Assembly: GCA_002496565.1 (NCBI GenBank)
Contig: DAKJ01000027.1
Location: 50,137-114,136 of the forward strand
Source: Methanosarcina sp. UBA289
GTDB lineage: Archaea > Halobacteriota > Methanosarcinia > Methanosarcinales > Methanosarcinaceae
Direction of reading: 5' to 3'
DNA length: 64,000 bases
Shown: positions 18,347-27,754 of the stretch, one piece after another
Layout: each line of letters opens with the position of its first letter
How positions within the stretch are numbered: the stretch's first letter is position 1
Position numbers and translations under genes: made by a program
The notes under the pieces: model-generated
Told to the model about the DNA's origin: nothing
Databases searched by the model: none
The model's input: only the letters and a program-made list of their open reading frames with translations

Positions 18347-19375
18347 TTTTTCAACCTCTTCGATTGGGCCCATTAATCTGGCCAGCCATCTGGTTTCTTC
18401 AAAACTCTCAAGTAAAATCTTCAAAATTATTGTAAGCGGTATGGAAAGAAGAGCACCTCCAAGTCCAAGTACAAAATTCCAGTAAATAAGAGAAAGAAAC
18501 AAAAAAGCAGGAGATAATTGCAGTCCTTTTCCCATAAGCGACGGGAAAAGAACATTTTCTGTAAGTGCGTCGACAGCAATAATAATTACAATGACTCCGA
18601 GAGCACCTAAAGGCCCATATTTGAAAAGCGCAAGCATTATGGGAGGAACAGAAGCTATAACCAGACCAATATACGGAATATAACTTAGCAGAAATATAAG
18701 GACTCCCCAGAGAATTGCATAATCGATGCCTCCGATAAAGAGAAGAAGAGCTATTGCGATAGCAGTTATAAAGTTAATTTCTGCTCTTATAACAATAAAT
18801 TTTACCAGCTTCTTGCTAAACTTACTCAGCCTCAATTGAAGCTCAGATTGCTTTCCAAGCACTTTATCTAGTTTTTCAGGAGCATTGACTGCATCTATTA
18901 ACAAAAATGCTGCTGTGACTATTACGATTCCGGCTGTTGTCCCGGCGTTCACAATTCCGTTAACTATGCTTATCATGAGAGAAATCATGACGGAAACAAT
19001 ACTGCGAGCAATTGACTGCACGGAAAATTTTCCGTATGAAGGAATATACTTTGCAAAATTATCTGATAACGCAGTTAATTGGTCTTGATAACCAGGGATC
19101 TGGCTTCCAAACTGGATTGCTGCTTTGAGAACTATTACCCCAAAAACCAGGATAACTAGAGTGAATAGCAAAATTACCAAAATAACACTCAGTCCACTTG
19201 GAATCCCCTTTTGTTTTATCCAGCGGACAATCGGAATAAAGATCAGTGCAAGGAAAATAGAGAAAAAGATAGTGGTAAGTATGGAAGCTATCTCCCTCAT
19301 TCCTATTGTCAAAACGACAAAGGCCGTGCTATAGAGTAAAATTTTAGCTGGCATTGAACTGCTGTTTACATTCAT
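18341..19375 (-). CDS. AI-2E family transporter, copy 2
   Basis: The 344-residue polytopic protein is a paralogue of the AI-2E transporter at 15.6 kb. The two share start and end architecture, for example FLLSYIPYIG and the C-terminal ETRWLARLMG against DSTRWLAKLME. I chose ATG 19375; a TTG three codons earlier is also open. Export of small molecules or ion antiport is the known range of this family. The 3' end runs into a tandem repeat. The upstream gene on the same strand is the second LURP-one copy, 148 bases away. Confidence 0.85.
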   Translation of the reverse strand: MNVNSSSMPAKILLYSTAFVVLTIGMREIASILTTIFFSIFLALIFIPIVRWIKQKGIPSGLSVILVILLFTLVILVFGVIVLKAAIQFGSQIPGYQDQLTALSDNFAKYIPSYGKFSVQSIARSIVSVMISLMISIVNGIVNAGTTAGIVIVTAAFLLIDAVNAPEKLDKVLGKQSELQLRLSKFSKKLVKFIVIRAEINFITAIAIALLLFIGGIDYAILWGVLIFLLSYIPYIGLVIASVPPIMLALFKYGPLGALGVIVIIIAVDALTENVLFPSLMGKGLQLSPAFLFLSLIYWNFVLGLGGALLSIPLTIILKILLESFEETRWLARLMGPIEEVEKV

Positions 19376-19523
19376 AATTTCCAACTCATTAAACTGTCAG
19401 CCACACATTATGCAGTGAGGTAGAGTAGCTATATGACTCAAGGGAGAATACATGTTAATAGGGAGGTTACACCCCAATCATCTCGTGAATACGAAATTAG
19501 GTCTCAACTTTTTTCCAATTCTG

Positions 19524-20048
19524 TCAGTCATGTGACATTTGATCAAGTGCAGCAGCAATTGCCAGGATAAGCGCATTATCCTGCCCGGGCTCGATCTCTA
19601 CACCATAGGTATCCCGGAGGCGGAACCACTTTTTTGAGACTTCTGCAATCTTCCTCCCTTCTGATTCAATCTCATATTCGTGATCCAGAATATTTCCACG
19701 GATTTCCATATCATGTCCGTCTGGAATTTCGACTCTCCATTTATCCCGCAAAATATTAATGAGATCTTTTTTGACTGTAGCAGCCAGGCCATCATCTGCT
19801 CTCTTGATATCCATCGTATCTCTAATACGGAGTAGCTTTCCCGTAATTTTATATAGGTCATTTCCCATTAGATCTCTGAAAATTAGAGTATCGCGAATAC
19901 GAAGCGCCTTCCCATCAACATAAAATGCTCGCTCTCCAGCTTCGTTTTCTATCCAGTAATCATCTCCTATGGAAACGAGTTTTTCATACATTCTGTAGAT
20001 GTGCCTTTTTTCTTCTTCATTGTCTCCACGACCGCTAAATAATCTCAT
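19524..20048 (-). CDS. LURP-one-related family protein, copy 2
   Basis: This 174-residue protein is a clear paralogue of the gene at 10.2 kb, with the same beta-barrel repeats (KALRIRDTL, KLLRIRDTMDI, KWFRLRDTYGVE) and the same C-terminal ALILAIAAALDQM helix. ATG 20048 is supported by AAAGGAGTCG upstream; an earlier in-frame ATG at 20075 lies before that site. It precedes AI-2E copy 2 on the same strand and may be co-transcribed with it. Function is unknown beyond family membership. Confidence 0.85.
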   Translation of the reverse strand: MRLFSGRGDNEEEKRHIYRMYEKLVSIGDDYWIENEAGERAFYVDGKALRIRDTLIFRDLMGNDLYKITGKLLRIRDTMDIKRADDGLAATVKKDLINILRDKWRVEIPDGHDMEIRGNILDHEYEIESEGRKIAEVSKKWFRLRDTYGVEIEPGQDNALILAIAAALDQMSHD

Positions 20049-20333
20049 CAAAAACGACTCCTTTTCTTTATGCACTCTCGATATATCCCCTTGAAGAAAG
20101 CGACTTATTTAGTTCTCTCAGGGAACATAGAAAGATAATACTGGTTTGTCTTTCAGCATGGGAAAGCGCAATACGACTGTAATTATTCTCAATCATGGTC
20201 TGGTCTCATGGATCCTTGGATTTTCCAGACCTGTTCCCCCTTATAGTGTATAAATATGTAGAATATATATTCAAATAGACTTATATTTTAGTACTATGCA
20301 GCGATTTTTCGATCATGTGTTCACTTTTTCCTT

Positions 20334-21494
20334 TCATAGAGCTTTCCTGTAAATCTCGATAATATCTTCCTTTGAAAGTTCTCTAGGGTTTGTCAGCCGG
20401 CAAACATCCTGCATAGCATGTTCAGCCAGGATTTCAAGGTCTTCTTCCCTCGCGCCGAGTTCTTTTAAACCAGAGGGAATTCCAATATCTGATGCGATTT
20501 TTTTGATTGCATCTATTGCCCTATCTGCAGCTTCTTCCGGACTTAGCCCGTCAATATTTTCTCCCATTGCCTTTGCAATATCGGCAAAACGCTCAGGGCA
20601 GACCTGCTTATTGTACATCTCAACATATGGCAGGAGGATTGCATTGCAAACCCCATGCGGAAGGTTGTAAAGACCTCCTAGCTGGTGAGCCATGGAGTGC
20701 ACGTAGCCGAGGCTTGCATTATTGAATGCAATACCTGCAAGGTACTCAGCGTGTGCCATCATATCTCTTGTCCTGATATCTTCTCCATTGGCAACGGCTT
20801 CACGTAAGTATTTTGAGACAAGCTCTATAGATTTGATTGCAGCCGCATCAGTTGTAGGTGTAGCCATTGTAGAGACATAAGCTTCAACTGCATGGGTCAA
20901 AGCATCCATGCCGGTTGCAGCCGTAAGTGCAGGAGGCATACTGACCATTAGTTCTGGATCATTAACTGCGACGTCAGGCGTGATGCGAGGATCGACAATG
21001 GCCATTTTTATGTGTCTTTTCGTATCCGTAATAATCGTAAAACTTGTCATTTCACTTGCAGTGCCGGCAGTCGTATTTACCGTAATAAGCGGAGGAATTC
21101 CTTTCTGAACTTTCCCGACGCCTTCATAGTCTTTTATCTTCCCACCGTTCTTAGCCACAATGCCTACAGCTTTTGCGCAGTCCATAGGGCTTCCCCCTCC
21201 TACAGCAACGATCATGTCACAGCTCTCTCTTTTATATACCTCTGCCCCCTCCATAACCGAGCTATCAGTAGGGTTTGGTTCTGCTCCTGCAAAGATTGTT
21301 GCTTTCAGATCGGCATTTTCAAGAATTTTCCTGATATCTCCAGCAAGTTCCTCTCCGTGCCTGCTTTTGCCGGAAACGATCAGAGCTTTAGTGCCCCCAA
21401 GATCTTTTGCATGCCTGCCGATTTCTTTTACGCAGCCAGGTCCCATTAGGGCCACTCTTGGATTCAAATAGGTATATGTCCTGTTTTCGGTCAT
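20334..21494 (-). CDS. iron-containing alcohol dehydrogenase
   Basis: The 386-residue enzyme belongs to the Fe-dependent ADH family (type III). The NAD(P)-binding GGGSPMDCAKA motif is at about 99-109. The four metal ligands align with the family: D197, H201, H266 and H280, within GMDALTHAVEAY and HSMAHQLGGLYNLPHG. It would interconvert a primary alcohol or diol and its aldehyde in the cytosol; the substrate is unknown. ATG 21494 has a strong GGGGAGGT upstream. A conserved-looking hairpin lies about 115 bases upstream and may belong to the leader. Confidence 0.92.
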   Translation of the reverse strand: MTENRTYTYLNPRVALMGPGCVKEIGRHAKDLGGTKALIVSGKSRHGEELAGDIRKILENADLKATIFAGAEPNPTDSSVMEGAEVYKRESCDMIVAVGGGSPMDCAKAVGIVAKNGGKIKDYEGVGKVQKGIPPLITVNTTAGTASEMTSFTIITDTKRHIKMAIVDPRITPDVAVNDPELMVSMPPALTAATGMDALTHAVEAYVSTMATPTTDAAAIKSIELVSKYLREAVANGEDIRTRDMMAHAEYLAGIAFNNASLGYVHSMAHQLGGLYNLPHGVCNAILLPYVEMYNKQVCPERFADIAKAMGENIDGLSPEEAADRAIDAIKKIASDIGIPSGLKELGAREEDLEILAEHAMQDVCRLTNPRELSKEDIIEIYRKAL

Positions 21495-21607
21495 GCTTTT
21501 TACCTCCCCTGATAACTCCTCTTAGATATCCCAAATAAATCTCTCATAATTTGTTATTGAGAACGCAAAATATTAATGGAAATTATTTTTCCCGGTAACT
21601 AATAAAG

Positions 21608-21660
21608 TTTTGCCCCGGGACAGAATTTTTTAAGCGGCGAGTAAAAGTCCTGAGGCAAAA
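21608..21660. promoter_or_regulatory. long imperfect hairpin upstream of the alcohol dehydrogenase
   Basis: TTTTGCCCCGGGAC (21608-21621) pairs with GTCCTGAGGCAAAA (21647-21660) at 12 of 14 positions across a 25-base loop. It is the only strong structure in the 497-base gap 21495-21991, which otherwise is AT-rich promoter DNA between two divergent genes. It may be a leader structure of the leftward dehydrogenase or an operator. Confidence 0.4.
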
Positions 21661-21991
21661 GGTAAATAATTTTTAATTAGGTTTTTCCGTACTTTATAAA
21701 ATTATTAATCATAAGGAAAATATATTCTACGTATTTTATATATTTTTCAGTAATCTACGTATATGCTGATTAGCAATCATTTTCTAATTTACCCTGAAAA
21801 AATGCATAATCACACAAAGTCATCGTACAGAGCCAAATTTACAGGATAACACGTGTAGATTTTTATTATGAGTTTGTTATGAATTTTAAAATGTCAAACT
21901 GTGTAATGATAGACAAAATCAGGTTATTTTTTTTGCCTATTTGCTATCAATATTGTCAAGTACGATATAATAAAGCCAGAGGGATCTATCA

Positions 21992-22957
21992 ATGAGTCAA
22001 ACGATTGACTTACTCGAACCAGTGACCAGAGAATTTTTAGAGAAAGTAAACAAACAGGGTGGAACTCCAATCTATCAGCTCTCACCGAAAGAGGCCCGTA
22101 AAGTCCTTTCCAATTTACAGGCTGCTCATGTAGCAAAACTACCTGCAGATATTGACGATTTAGACATTCCAGTTGGTCCTGAGGGACGGGTTTCGATTAG
22201 GATAATCCGGCCAAAAGGAAATAAGGAAATATTACCAGTCGTGATGTATTTCCATGGCGGAGGTTGGGTGCTCGGAGATAAAGATACGCATGACAGATTA
22301 GTTCGGGAAATCGCAAACGGAGCTAACGCCGCAGTTGTATTTGTCAATTTCACGCCATCTCCAGAAGCAAAGTACCCGACGCCAATAGAAGAGGCGTATG
22401 CAGCAACAAAATATATTTCAGAAAACGGGAAAAATTTCAATCTGGATGGTTCAAGGCTCGCAGTCGCTGGTGACAGTGTAGGCGGAAATATGGTGGCAGC
22501 CGTTTTACTTCTGGCAAAGGAGCGGGGTGGCCCAAAAATTAATTATCAAGTGCTCTTTTACCCTGTGACCGATGCTAATTTTGATACCCAGTCTTATCAG
22601 CAGTACGCAACTGGAATTTGGCTTACCCGTGAAGCTATGAAATGGTTCTGGGACAATTATTTGCCTGACGAAGAAGCACGTAAGAAGCCAACAGCATCCC
22701 CGCTACAGGCATCGGTTGACCAGCTAAGGGGACAGCCCCCTGCCCTTGTCATAACTGATGAAAATGATGTGCTCCGCGATGAAGGTGAAGCGTATGCCCA
22801 TAAGCTGATACATGCTGATGTCAATGTTACAGCTGTTAGATATATTGGAACTATACACGATTTCGTGATGCTAAACGCACTTGCGGGCACACCTGCAACT
22901 TGCAGTGCAATTGGCCTGGCTATTGAGAATCTCAGGATAGCTTTAGCAAAATCATAA
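21992..22957 (+). CDS. alpha/beta hydrolase, HSL-type esterase/lipase
   Basis: The 321-residue cytosolic enzyme has the oxyanion HGGGW motif (88-92) and the nucleophile elbow GDSVGG (S162) of the hormone-sensitive-lipase family. The remaining triad residues are probably D259 (ENDVLRDE) and H289 (GTIHDF). It would hydrolyse short acyl esters. AGAGGGA precedes ATG 21992. The gene is divergent from the alcohol dehydrogenase and stands alone before the carbohydrate genes. Confidence 0.9.
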   Translation: MSQTIDLLEPVTREFLEKVNKQGGTPIYQLSPKEARKVLSNLQAAHVAKLPADIDDLDIPVGPEGRVSIRIIRPKGNKEILPVVMYFHGGGWVLGDKDTHDRLVREIANGANAAVVFVNFTPSPEAKYPTPIEEAYAATKYISENGKNFNLDGSRLAVAGDSVGGNMVAAVLLLAKERGGPKINYQVLFYPVTDANFDTQSYQQYATGIWLTREAMKWFWDNYLPDEEARKKPTASPLQASVDQLRGQPPALVITDENDVLRDEGEAYAHKLIHADVNVTAVRYIGTIHDFVMLNALAGTPATCSAIGLAIENLRIALAKS

Positions 22958-23114
22958 TCTTGTGGTTTCTCAGTTGTGTAATCTTTCCACTTCATAAAAA
23001 CAAAAAGTTTAGAAAAAATAAAAGAATTAGTGAAAGTGAATCAATGATTTATAAATAAAATCATTTTTTTTCCAAACGTATAGATATTTAATAAATCGAT
23101 CCTATTGAATATAT

Positions 23115-25151
23115 ATGAGTGGGATCAGGCTTGGGGAAGATTTTCTTTCAACATACGAAGAAGGAATAAAAAGAGAATGGATTATAGGAAACGGACTTGG
23201 AGGATATGCTTCTTCTACAGTTATCGGGGTAGGCACAAGGACTTATCACGGGCTTCTTGTGGCTGCTCCAGAAAATTCTCCAGGAAGGTTTGTATTGCTT
23301 TCCTCTCTTGATGAAGAAATCTCTACTAATGAAGATAGTTACAAACTTGCAGCCCACAAATATCCAGATACTGTTTCTCCCACCGGCTTCAATTACCTTT
23401 CTGAATATATTCAAAATCCACTTCCTCTCTGGATTTACAAGCCCGGAGATTTTACCGTAAAGAAAAAGGTCTTCATGGTTCATAACAGTAACACGACATG
23501 TATTCTCTATGATATCGAATCCAGAAAGGAAGAAGCTTTGTTAAGAGTTTTCCCTCTTGTAAACTCAAGAGATTTCCATTACACTGCTCGCTCAGGATAC
23601 CTTTCCTTTTCCCAAGAAACTAATCCTGCGGGAGTAAAACTAGAGAGTTCTAATGGTTTTACCTTCTCTCTTTCATCCAATCTCGAATATTATTCTGATC
23701 CCAAGTGGTACTATAATATAGAGTATGATGCTGAAAAGCAAAGAGGACTTAATTCACAGGAAGATAATTTCAATCCCGGCTATTTTGAAAGCAAACTCAA
23801 ACCGGGAACTTCTCGTTTCTTTATCGCTGCTTCAACGGATGACATCTCTTCTCTTGACCTCAGGAAAGTTGATGAACTCTATAAAAGGGGAGTAAATCGT
23901 CAGAATCTTCTTGCTCTCAATTCCAGGCTAACAGATCCTTTTGCTCTTAAACTTCTCAGAGCAACGGACACTTTCATAGTGAAGAATCCTTCTTCAGGTG
24001 AAAACACGGTAATTGCAGGATATCACTGGTACTCTGATTGGGGAAGGGATACGATGGTATCTCTGACTGGCTTGTTTTTAATTCCTTACCGTCATGAGGA
24101 GGCCAGGTCCGTTCTCATGAATTTTGCTCGACATTGCAGGAAAGGTTTAATTCCCAATACTTTTCCGGCTTTTGGAGGAGAACCAGTTTATAATACTGTG
24201 GACGCTTCTCTCTGGTTTATTCATGCTGTTAGCCGCTACTTTGCATATACGAGCAACTTTCTTTTCCTCGCGGATATATGGGATACCGTAGAGACAATTA
24301 TAGATAACTATCGTAAAGGTACGGACTTTGGAATCGGTATGGACTCTGATCATCTTATTAGACAGGGACCTCAGCTAACCTGGATGGATGCGAAAATTGG
24401 AGAGTGGGCAGTAACTCCAAGAGCAGGTAAAGCCTGTGAAATCAATGCTCTCTGGTACAACGCACTGAAAATTGCTTGCAGCCTGGGCACCCTTCTAGGA
24501 AAAGATGTCTCTTCATATGAGATGCTTGCAGATGGTGTTGTTTCGAACTTTGAGAATACTTTTTGGAATCCAGAAACTAATTGTCTCTTTGACCTTGTAT
24601 ATCAGGATGAAACAGGAAATGAAGTCAAAGATCCTGCAATCCGCCCCAATCAAATCTTTGTAGTAGCTCTTCCTAACACCATACTTCCGCCTGATAAAGA
24701 AAAAGCAATTGTGGACAGAGTTGAAAAAGGTCTTTTGACACCCTTTGGGCTTAGAACTCTTTCAACTGATCATCCGTTATATAAAGGACAGTATCACGGA
24801 GATGCCTTAACCAGAGATACAGCCTATCATAACGGGACAGCCTGGCCCTGGCTCCTTGGCGCTTATGTGAGAGCTTACCGGAAAGTTCACAGTTATTCAG
24901 AAGAGAGTCTTGAAGATATGCGTGTTCTCCTAGAGGGCTTTAATAGGCATCTTGAAACCGCAGGCCTTGGAAACATCTCCGAAGTATTTGATGGTGACTA
25001 TCCTCATTCCCCTGGCGGTTGTATTGCTCAGGCATGGAGTGTTGCAGAAATTCTTAGAGCCTATGTAGAGGATGTACTTGAGATCAGGCCACTCTTGAGT
25101 ACAATATCCCCAGTACTCTTAAGCGCAATATCCCCGGAACTAAATATGTGA
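23115..25151 (+). CDS. amylo-alpha-1,6-glucosidase (glycogen-debranching-like)
   Basis: The 678-residue protein has the archaeal/bacterial debranching layout: an N-terminal beta-rich domain (IIGNGLGGYASSTV, about 24-37) and a C-terminal alpha/alpha-barrel catalytic domain. The latter has the motifs YHWYSDWGRDTMVSL and YHNGTAWPWLLG that define the glycogen-debranching C domain. It would remove alpha-1,6 branches of glycogen in the cytosol. No ribosome binding site precedes ATG 23115, but a TATA-like TATTTAATAAAT is centred about 24 bases upstream, which suggests a leaderless mRNA. A GH130 gene follows 94 bases downstream. Confidence 0.9.
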   Translation: MSGIRLGEDFLSTYEEGIKREWIIGNGLGGYASSTVIGVGTRTYHGLLVAAPENSPGRFVLLSSLDEEISTNEDSYKLAAHKYPDTVSPTGFNYLSEYIQNPLPLWIYKPGDFTVKKKVFMVHNSNTTCILYDIESRKEEALLRVFPLVNSRDFHYTARSGYLSFSQETNPAGVKLESSNGFTFSLSSNLEYYSDPKWYYNIEYDAEKQRGLNSQEDNFNPGYFESKLKPGTSRFFIAASTDDISSLDLRKVDELYKRGVNRQNLLALNSRLTDPFALKLLRATDTFIVKNPSSGENTVIAGYHWYSDWGRDTMVSLTGLFLIPYRHEEARSVLMNFARHCRKGLIPNTFPAFGGEPVYNTVDASLWFIHAVSRYFAYTSNFLFLADIWDTVETIIDNYRKGTDFGIGMDSDHLIRQGPQLTWMDAKIGEWAVTPRAGKACEINALWYNALKIACSLGTLLGKDVSSYEMLADGVVSNFENTFWNPETNCLFDLVYQDETGNEVKDPAIRPNQIFVVALPNTILPPDKEKAIVDRVEKGLLTPFGLRTLSTDHPLYKGQYHGDALTRDTAYHNGTAWPWLLGAYVRAYRKVHSYSEESLEDMRVLLEGFNRHLETAGLGNISEVFDGDYPHSPGGCIAQAWSVAEILRAYVEDVLEIRPLLSTISPVLLSAISPELNM

Positions 25152-25245
25152 GAGGCTTTTACCTATAGATCAAGATAAATGAGAAAATAATATGATCTGT
25201 AAGGGGACTAAAGAAAAATGACCTGGAAGGAGATTGAGGAACAAT

Positions 25246-26205
25246 ATGCCCTGGAAAGACCATGGTGAGCTATTTGTAAGGCATAGAAAAAATCCTATAC
25301 TTACAGTTGAAGATTGGCCTTATCGAGTCAATTCGGTATTTAACCCTGCAGCTGCCATAGTCGATGGTAAAATCCTTTTACTGGTCAGGGTTGAAGACCA
25401 TAGGGGCTTTTCTCACTTGACGGTAGCAAGGAGTGAAAACGGAATTGATGGCTGGGAAATTGACAGCAAGCCAACTTTTTTTCCGGACCCGCGGAACTAC
25501 CCTGAAGAGATATACGGCGTTGAAGACCCACGCATAACTTACATCGATGAAATGAAAAAGTGGGCTATAGTATATGTAGCTTATTCGGATTCAGGCCCCT
25601 TACCAGCTCTTGCTTTTACAGAGGATTTCCGTAATTTTGACCGAGCAGGACCTATAATGCCACCTGATAATAAAGATGCTGCGGTTTTTCCTGTAAGATT
25701 TAATGGCAAATGGGCGTTGTTACACAGGCCTGCGCCTACTGTTCACACTTTGAAGGCGAACATCTGGATCTCCTTTTCTTACGATATGAAATCCTGGGAA
25801 AGACCTGAAGTTCTCCTGTATGCTAGGGAAGGCGGATGGTGGGATGCTTACAAAATTGGTTTATCCCCGCAACCCCTCCGTACACCTGAAGGATGGCTAA
25901 TCATGTACCACGGGGTACGTCAGACAACCCCAAAAGTAAGTTATCGGCTTGGGTTGGCCCTCCTTGATCTTGGAGATCCCACGAAAGTGCTCCGCAGGTC
26001 GGAAGGCTGGGTTTTCGGTCCCCATGAGCCGTATGAACGCAGTGGAGATGTCAATGACGTTGTTTTTCCCTGCGGATGGGTCCTGTTGGGCGATGAACTC
26101 CGTATTTATTACGGAGCTGCCGATACATCGGTATCAGTAGCCAGCGCGAAAATGAAAGATATCATGGAGTTTATCCGTAAATGTCCTGAAAAGCAGTGCC
26201 TATAA
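25246..26205 (+). CDS. glycoside hydrolase family 130 protein (mannoside phosphorylase-like)
   Basis: The 319-residue five-bladed beta-propeller has GH130 hallmarks: FNPAAAIVDGKILLLVRVED, GVEDPRI with the catalytic-type Asp (D94), and the propeller motifs GWWDAYKIG and GAADTS. Characterised relatives are beta-mannoside phosphorylases or hydrolases acting on oligosaccharides. I chose ATG 25246 because GAGG at 25235-25238 is well spaced; an upstream TTG at 25234 is open too. A 16-codon frame starting with ATG 25218 overlaps the start in another phase. The gene is in series with the debranching enzyme, which suggests a shared glycan pathway. Confidence 0.88.
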   Translation: MPWKDHGELFVRHRKNPILTVEDWPYRVNSVFNPAAAIVDGKILLLVRVEDHRGFSHLTVARSENGIDGWEIDSKPTFFPDPRNYPEEIYGVEDPRITYIDEMKKWAIVYVAYSDSGPLPALAFTEDFRNFDRAGPIMPPDNKDAAVFPVRFNGKWALLHRPAPTVHTLKANIWISFSYDMKSWERPEVLLYAREGGWWDAYKIGLSPQPLRTPEGWLIMYHGVRQTTPKVSYRLGLALLDLGDPTKVLRRSEGWVFGPHEPYERSGDVNDVVFPCGWVLLGDELRIYYGAADTSVSVASAKMKDIMEFIRKCPEKQCL

Positions 26206-26400
26206 GAATGATGTAGATCGAATGTAGATCGTTTGAAGGGAATATGAGAAAGCCAGATTGATCCTCAGAAATAACAAAACTAGTTTTCAGGAACGTTGAG
26301 CAGCCGGCTTGTCCCACACTGAATGTCAAGGTTTATCATTATCTCTGGTTGCGTTAGGTGTTATCTTGGAAAACTACTGAACAGATAGTCACAAGGCTGG

Positions 26401-26562
26401 GTGCACATAACGCTTACATCTTTTTTACTACTAATAATTATTATAGGCCTATTTGTGTTTACTACAGATCTGTTCTATACATTCCTTGTTGCAATATCCT
26501 TTGGCTTAGTTAATCTGGCCTGGTTTTCTTTGCTTGCAAGCACAGGTCTTCTTTTTGGATAA
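26401..26562 (+). CDS. small two-helix membrane protein
   Basis: A 53-residue frame starting with GTG 26401 is almost wholly hydrophobic, with two helices split around residues 23-25 (TTDLF) and no charged tail. An in-frame stop lies 15 bases upstream, so GTG is the only start. The ribosome binding site is weak. It precedes another unknown hydrophobic gene by 47 bases. It may be a real mini-protein or the remnant of a larger membrane gene. The rest of the gap 26206-26609 shows nothing. Confidence 0.4.
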   Translation: MHITLTSFLLLIIIIGLFVFTTDLFYTFLVAISFGLVNLAWFSLLASTGLLFG

Positions 26563-26609
26563 ATCGGGAAAAGGTATATTTATTATCGTCTAAGGAAAAT
26601 AATAATACA

Positions 26610-27083
26610 ATGGATGGAAGGGGAGTAGAAAGAGGACCTCTGCAACTGGACATAGGTATCGTTGTATCAAGCATAGGGGGAAATTCCAGTCAAGAAAGAA
26701 ATCAATTCCATGGCCTTGTTTCCTTCTTTGGAATCGATTTTGGACTCTATATCGGGCCATCGTATAATCCTTTTAGGACTATAGGGCCCAGTATAGGAAT
26801 TGGTCTAGTCATAGGATCTAACGGTTTCCTGGCTGCAAAATTAGGCATCCACTTCAGAAGAACATTCGGTTTAGGAATGCTATTTCCTATAGTTCCTATT
26901 TACGGTGCTACCGGAACGAGTCTCATAGCCATGTTACCAGTTCCGGAAGGAGCTAAAACTGCAGCAACTATTCCACTGATGTTAGTGCCGGCAGCTTTCG
27001 TATACCAGGAAAATCTCAAAAGCCTACGTAGACGTGGAATAGAAACTTTAACGAAATTGAGGACTTTTAGCAGGAAAAGATAA
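26610..27083 (+). CDS. hypothetical Gly/Ile-rich hydrophobic protein
   Basis: I do not recognise this 157-residue protein. The first half is rich in Gly and Ile with repeating IGPS-type turns (IGPSYNPF, IGPSIGIG). A more hydrophobic middle (about 90-135, with MLFPIVPIYGATG) is followed by a strongly basic C-terminus (KSLRRRGIETLTKLRTFSRKR). Membrane association is likely. No strong ribosome binding site is seen. It follows the 53-residue membrane protein and precedes the DUF202 gene on the same strand. Confidence 0.5.
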   Translation: MDGRGVERGPLQLDIGIVVSSIGGNSSQERNQFHGLVSFFGIDFGLYIGPSYNPFRTIGPSIGIGLVIGSNGFLAAKLGIHFRRTFGLGMLFPIVPIYGATGTSLIAMLPVPEGAKTAATIPLMLVPAAFVYQENLKSLRRRGIETLTKLRTFSRKR

Positions 27084-27277
27084 GACTTTCATAACACTGA
27101 TTGCGAATATTGAGATTCTGACTTTGAAGTTTTCTCCAGCCGGGGTATTAACAATGTTCTGCAGCAGAATATCAAGAAGGCTGTCTGCTCTCGTTCAAAG
27201 ATATCCAGCCAGAACCTGATTAATCTGCTTACTCGTGTGCAGGAGTTGAAACGATCTGTTGTGCAGATAATCAACAA

Positions 27278-27694
27278 ATGCTCCCGAAAGCAGGTGGGAA
27301 ATATAGCCAAAGTGAGCGTAGGATATTGAATCAAAAGGAGCATGAACAACGTACCGAACTGGAAAGTCGTGCAAGAACCCACCTCGCAAACGAGAGAACG
27401 TTTCTCGCCTGGCTTCGGACAGGTATCGCCTTAATTAGTCTTGGCCTTGCAGTTACCCAGTTTCTACAACACCAGGTCGTACCTGGTCTGCACCTGACGC
27501 GAGGCATAGCTATCCTCATGGTTATAACTGGAATCTTGATGACAGTTGACGGTGCCAGGCGATATGTTCACAATTCAAAGCAAATTGAAGCTGGAGTATT
27601 CCAGGTCACCACCCGGACAATTAAAATTGTAACGGGGCTGGTAACTTTACTGGGACTGATGGCAATTGCTTTCATCCTGCTGCTGCACAATTAA
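27278..27694 (+). CDS. YidH/DUF202-family membrane protein
   Basis: The 138-residue product has the DUF202 signature ANERTFLAWLRTGIALISLG followed by a second helix around residues 75-95 and a third at the C-terminus (about 112-135). These are small inner-membrane proteins of unknown function. ATG 27278 gives a 30-residue polar leader with no good ribosome binding site; TTG 27327, just before a shorter leader, is an alternative. Another frame overlaps the 5' end and runs from about 27111 to 27329 without a start. The PrsW gene follows on the same strand. Confidence 0.8.
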   Translation: MLPKAGGKYSQSERRILNQKEHEQRTELESRARTHLANERTFLAWLRTGIALISLGLAVTQFLQHQVVPGLHLTRGIAILMVITGILMTVDGARRYVHNSKQIEAGVFQVTTRTIKIVTGLVTLLGLMAIAFILLLHN

Positions 27695-27754
27695 TGACAG
27701 ATCTTGACAGGAAACTTTGCAGAATGAGATTAACGTATTAGAGAGGAGGATATT

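Noticed and set aside
27111..27329. plus-strand open frame overlapping the DUF202 start
   Set aside because: About 70 codons without a start codon or ribosome site; may be a relic but nothing identifies it.
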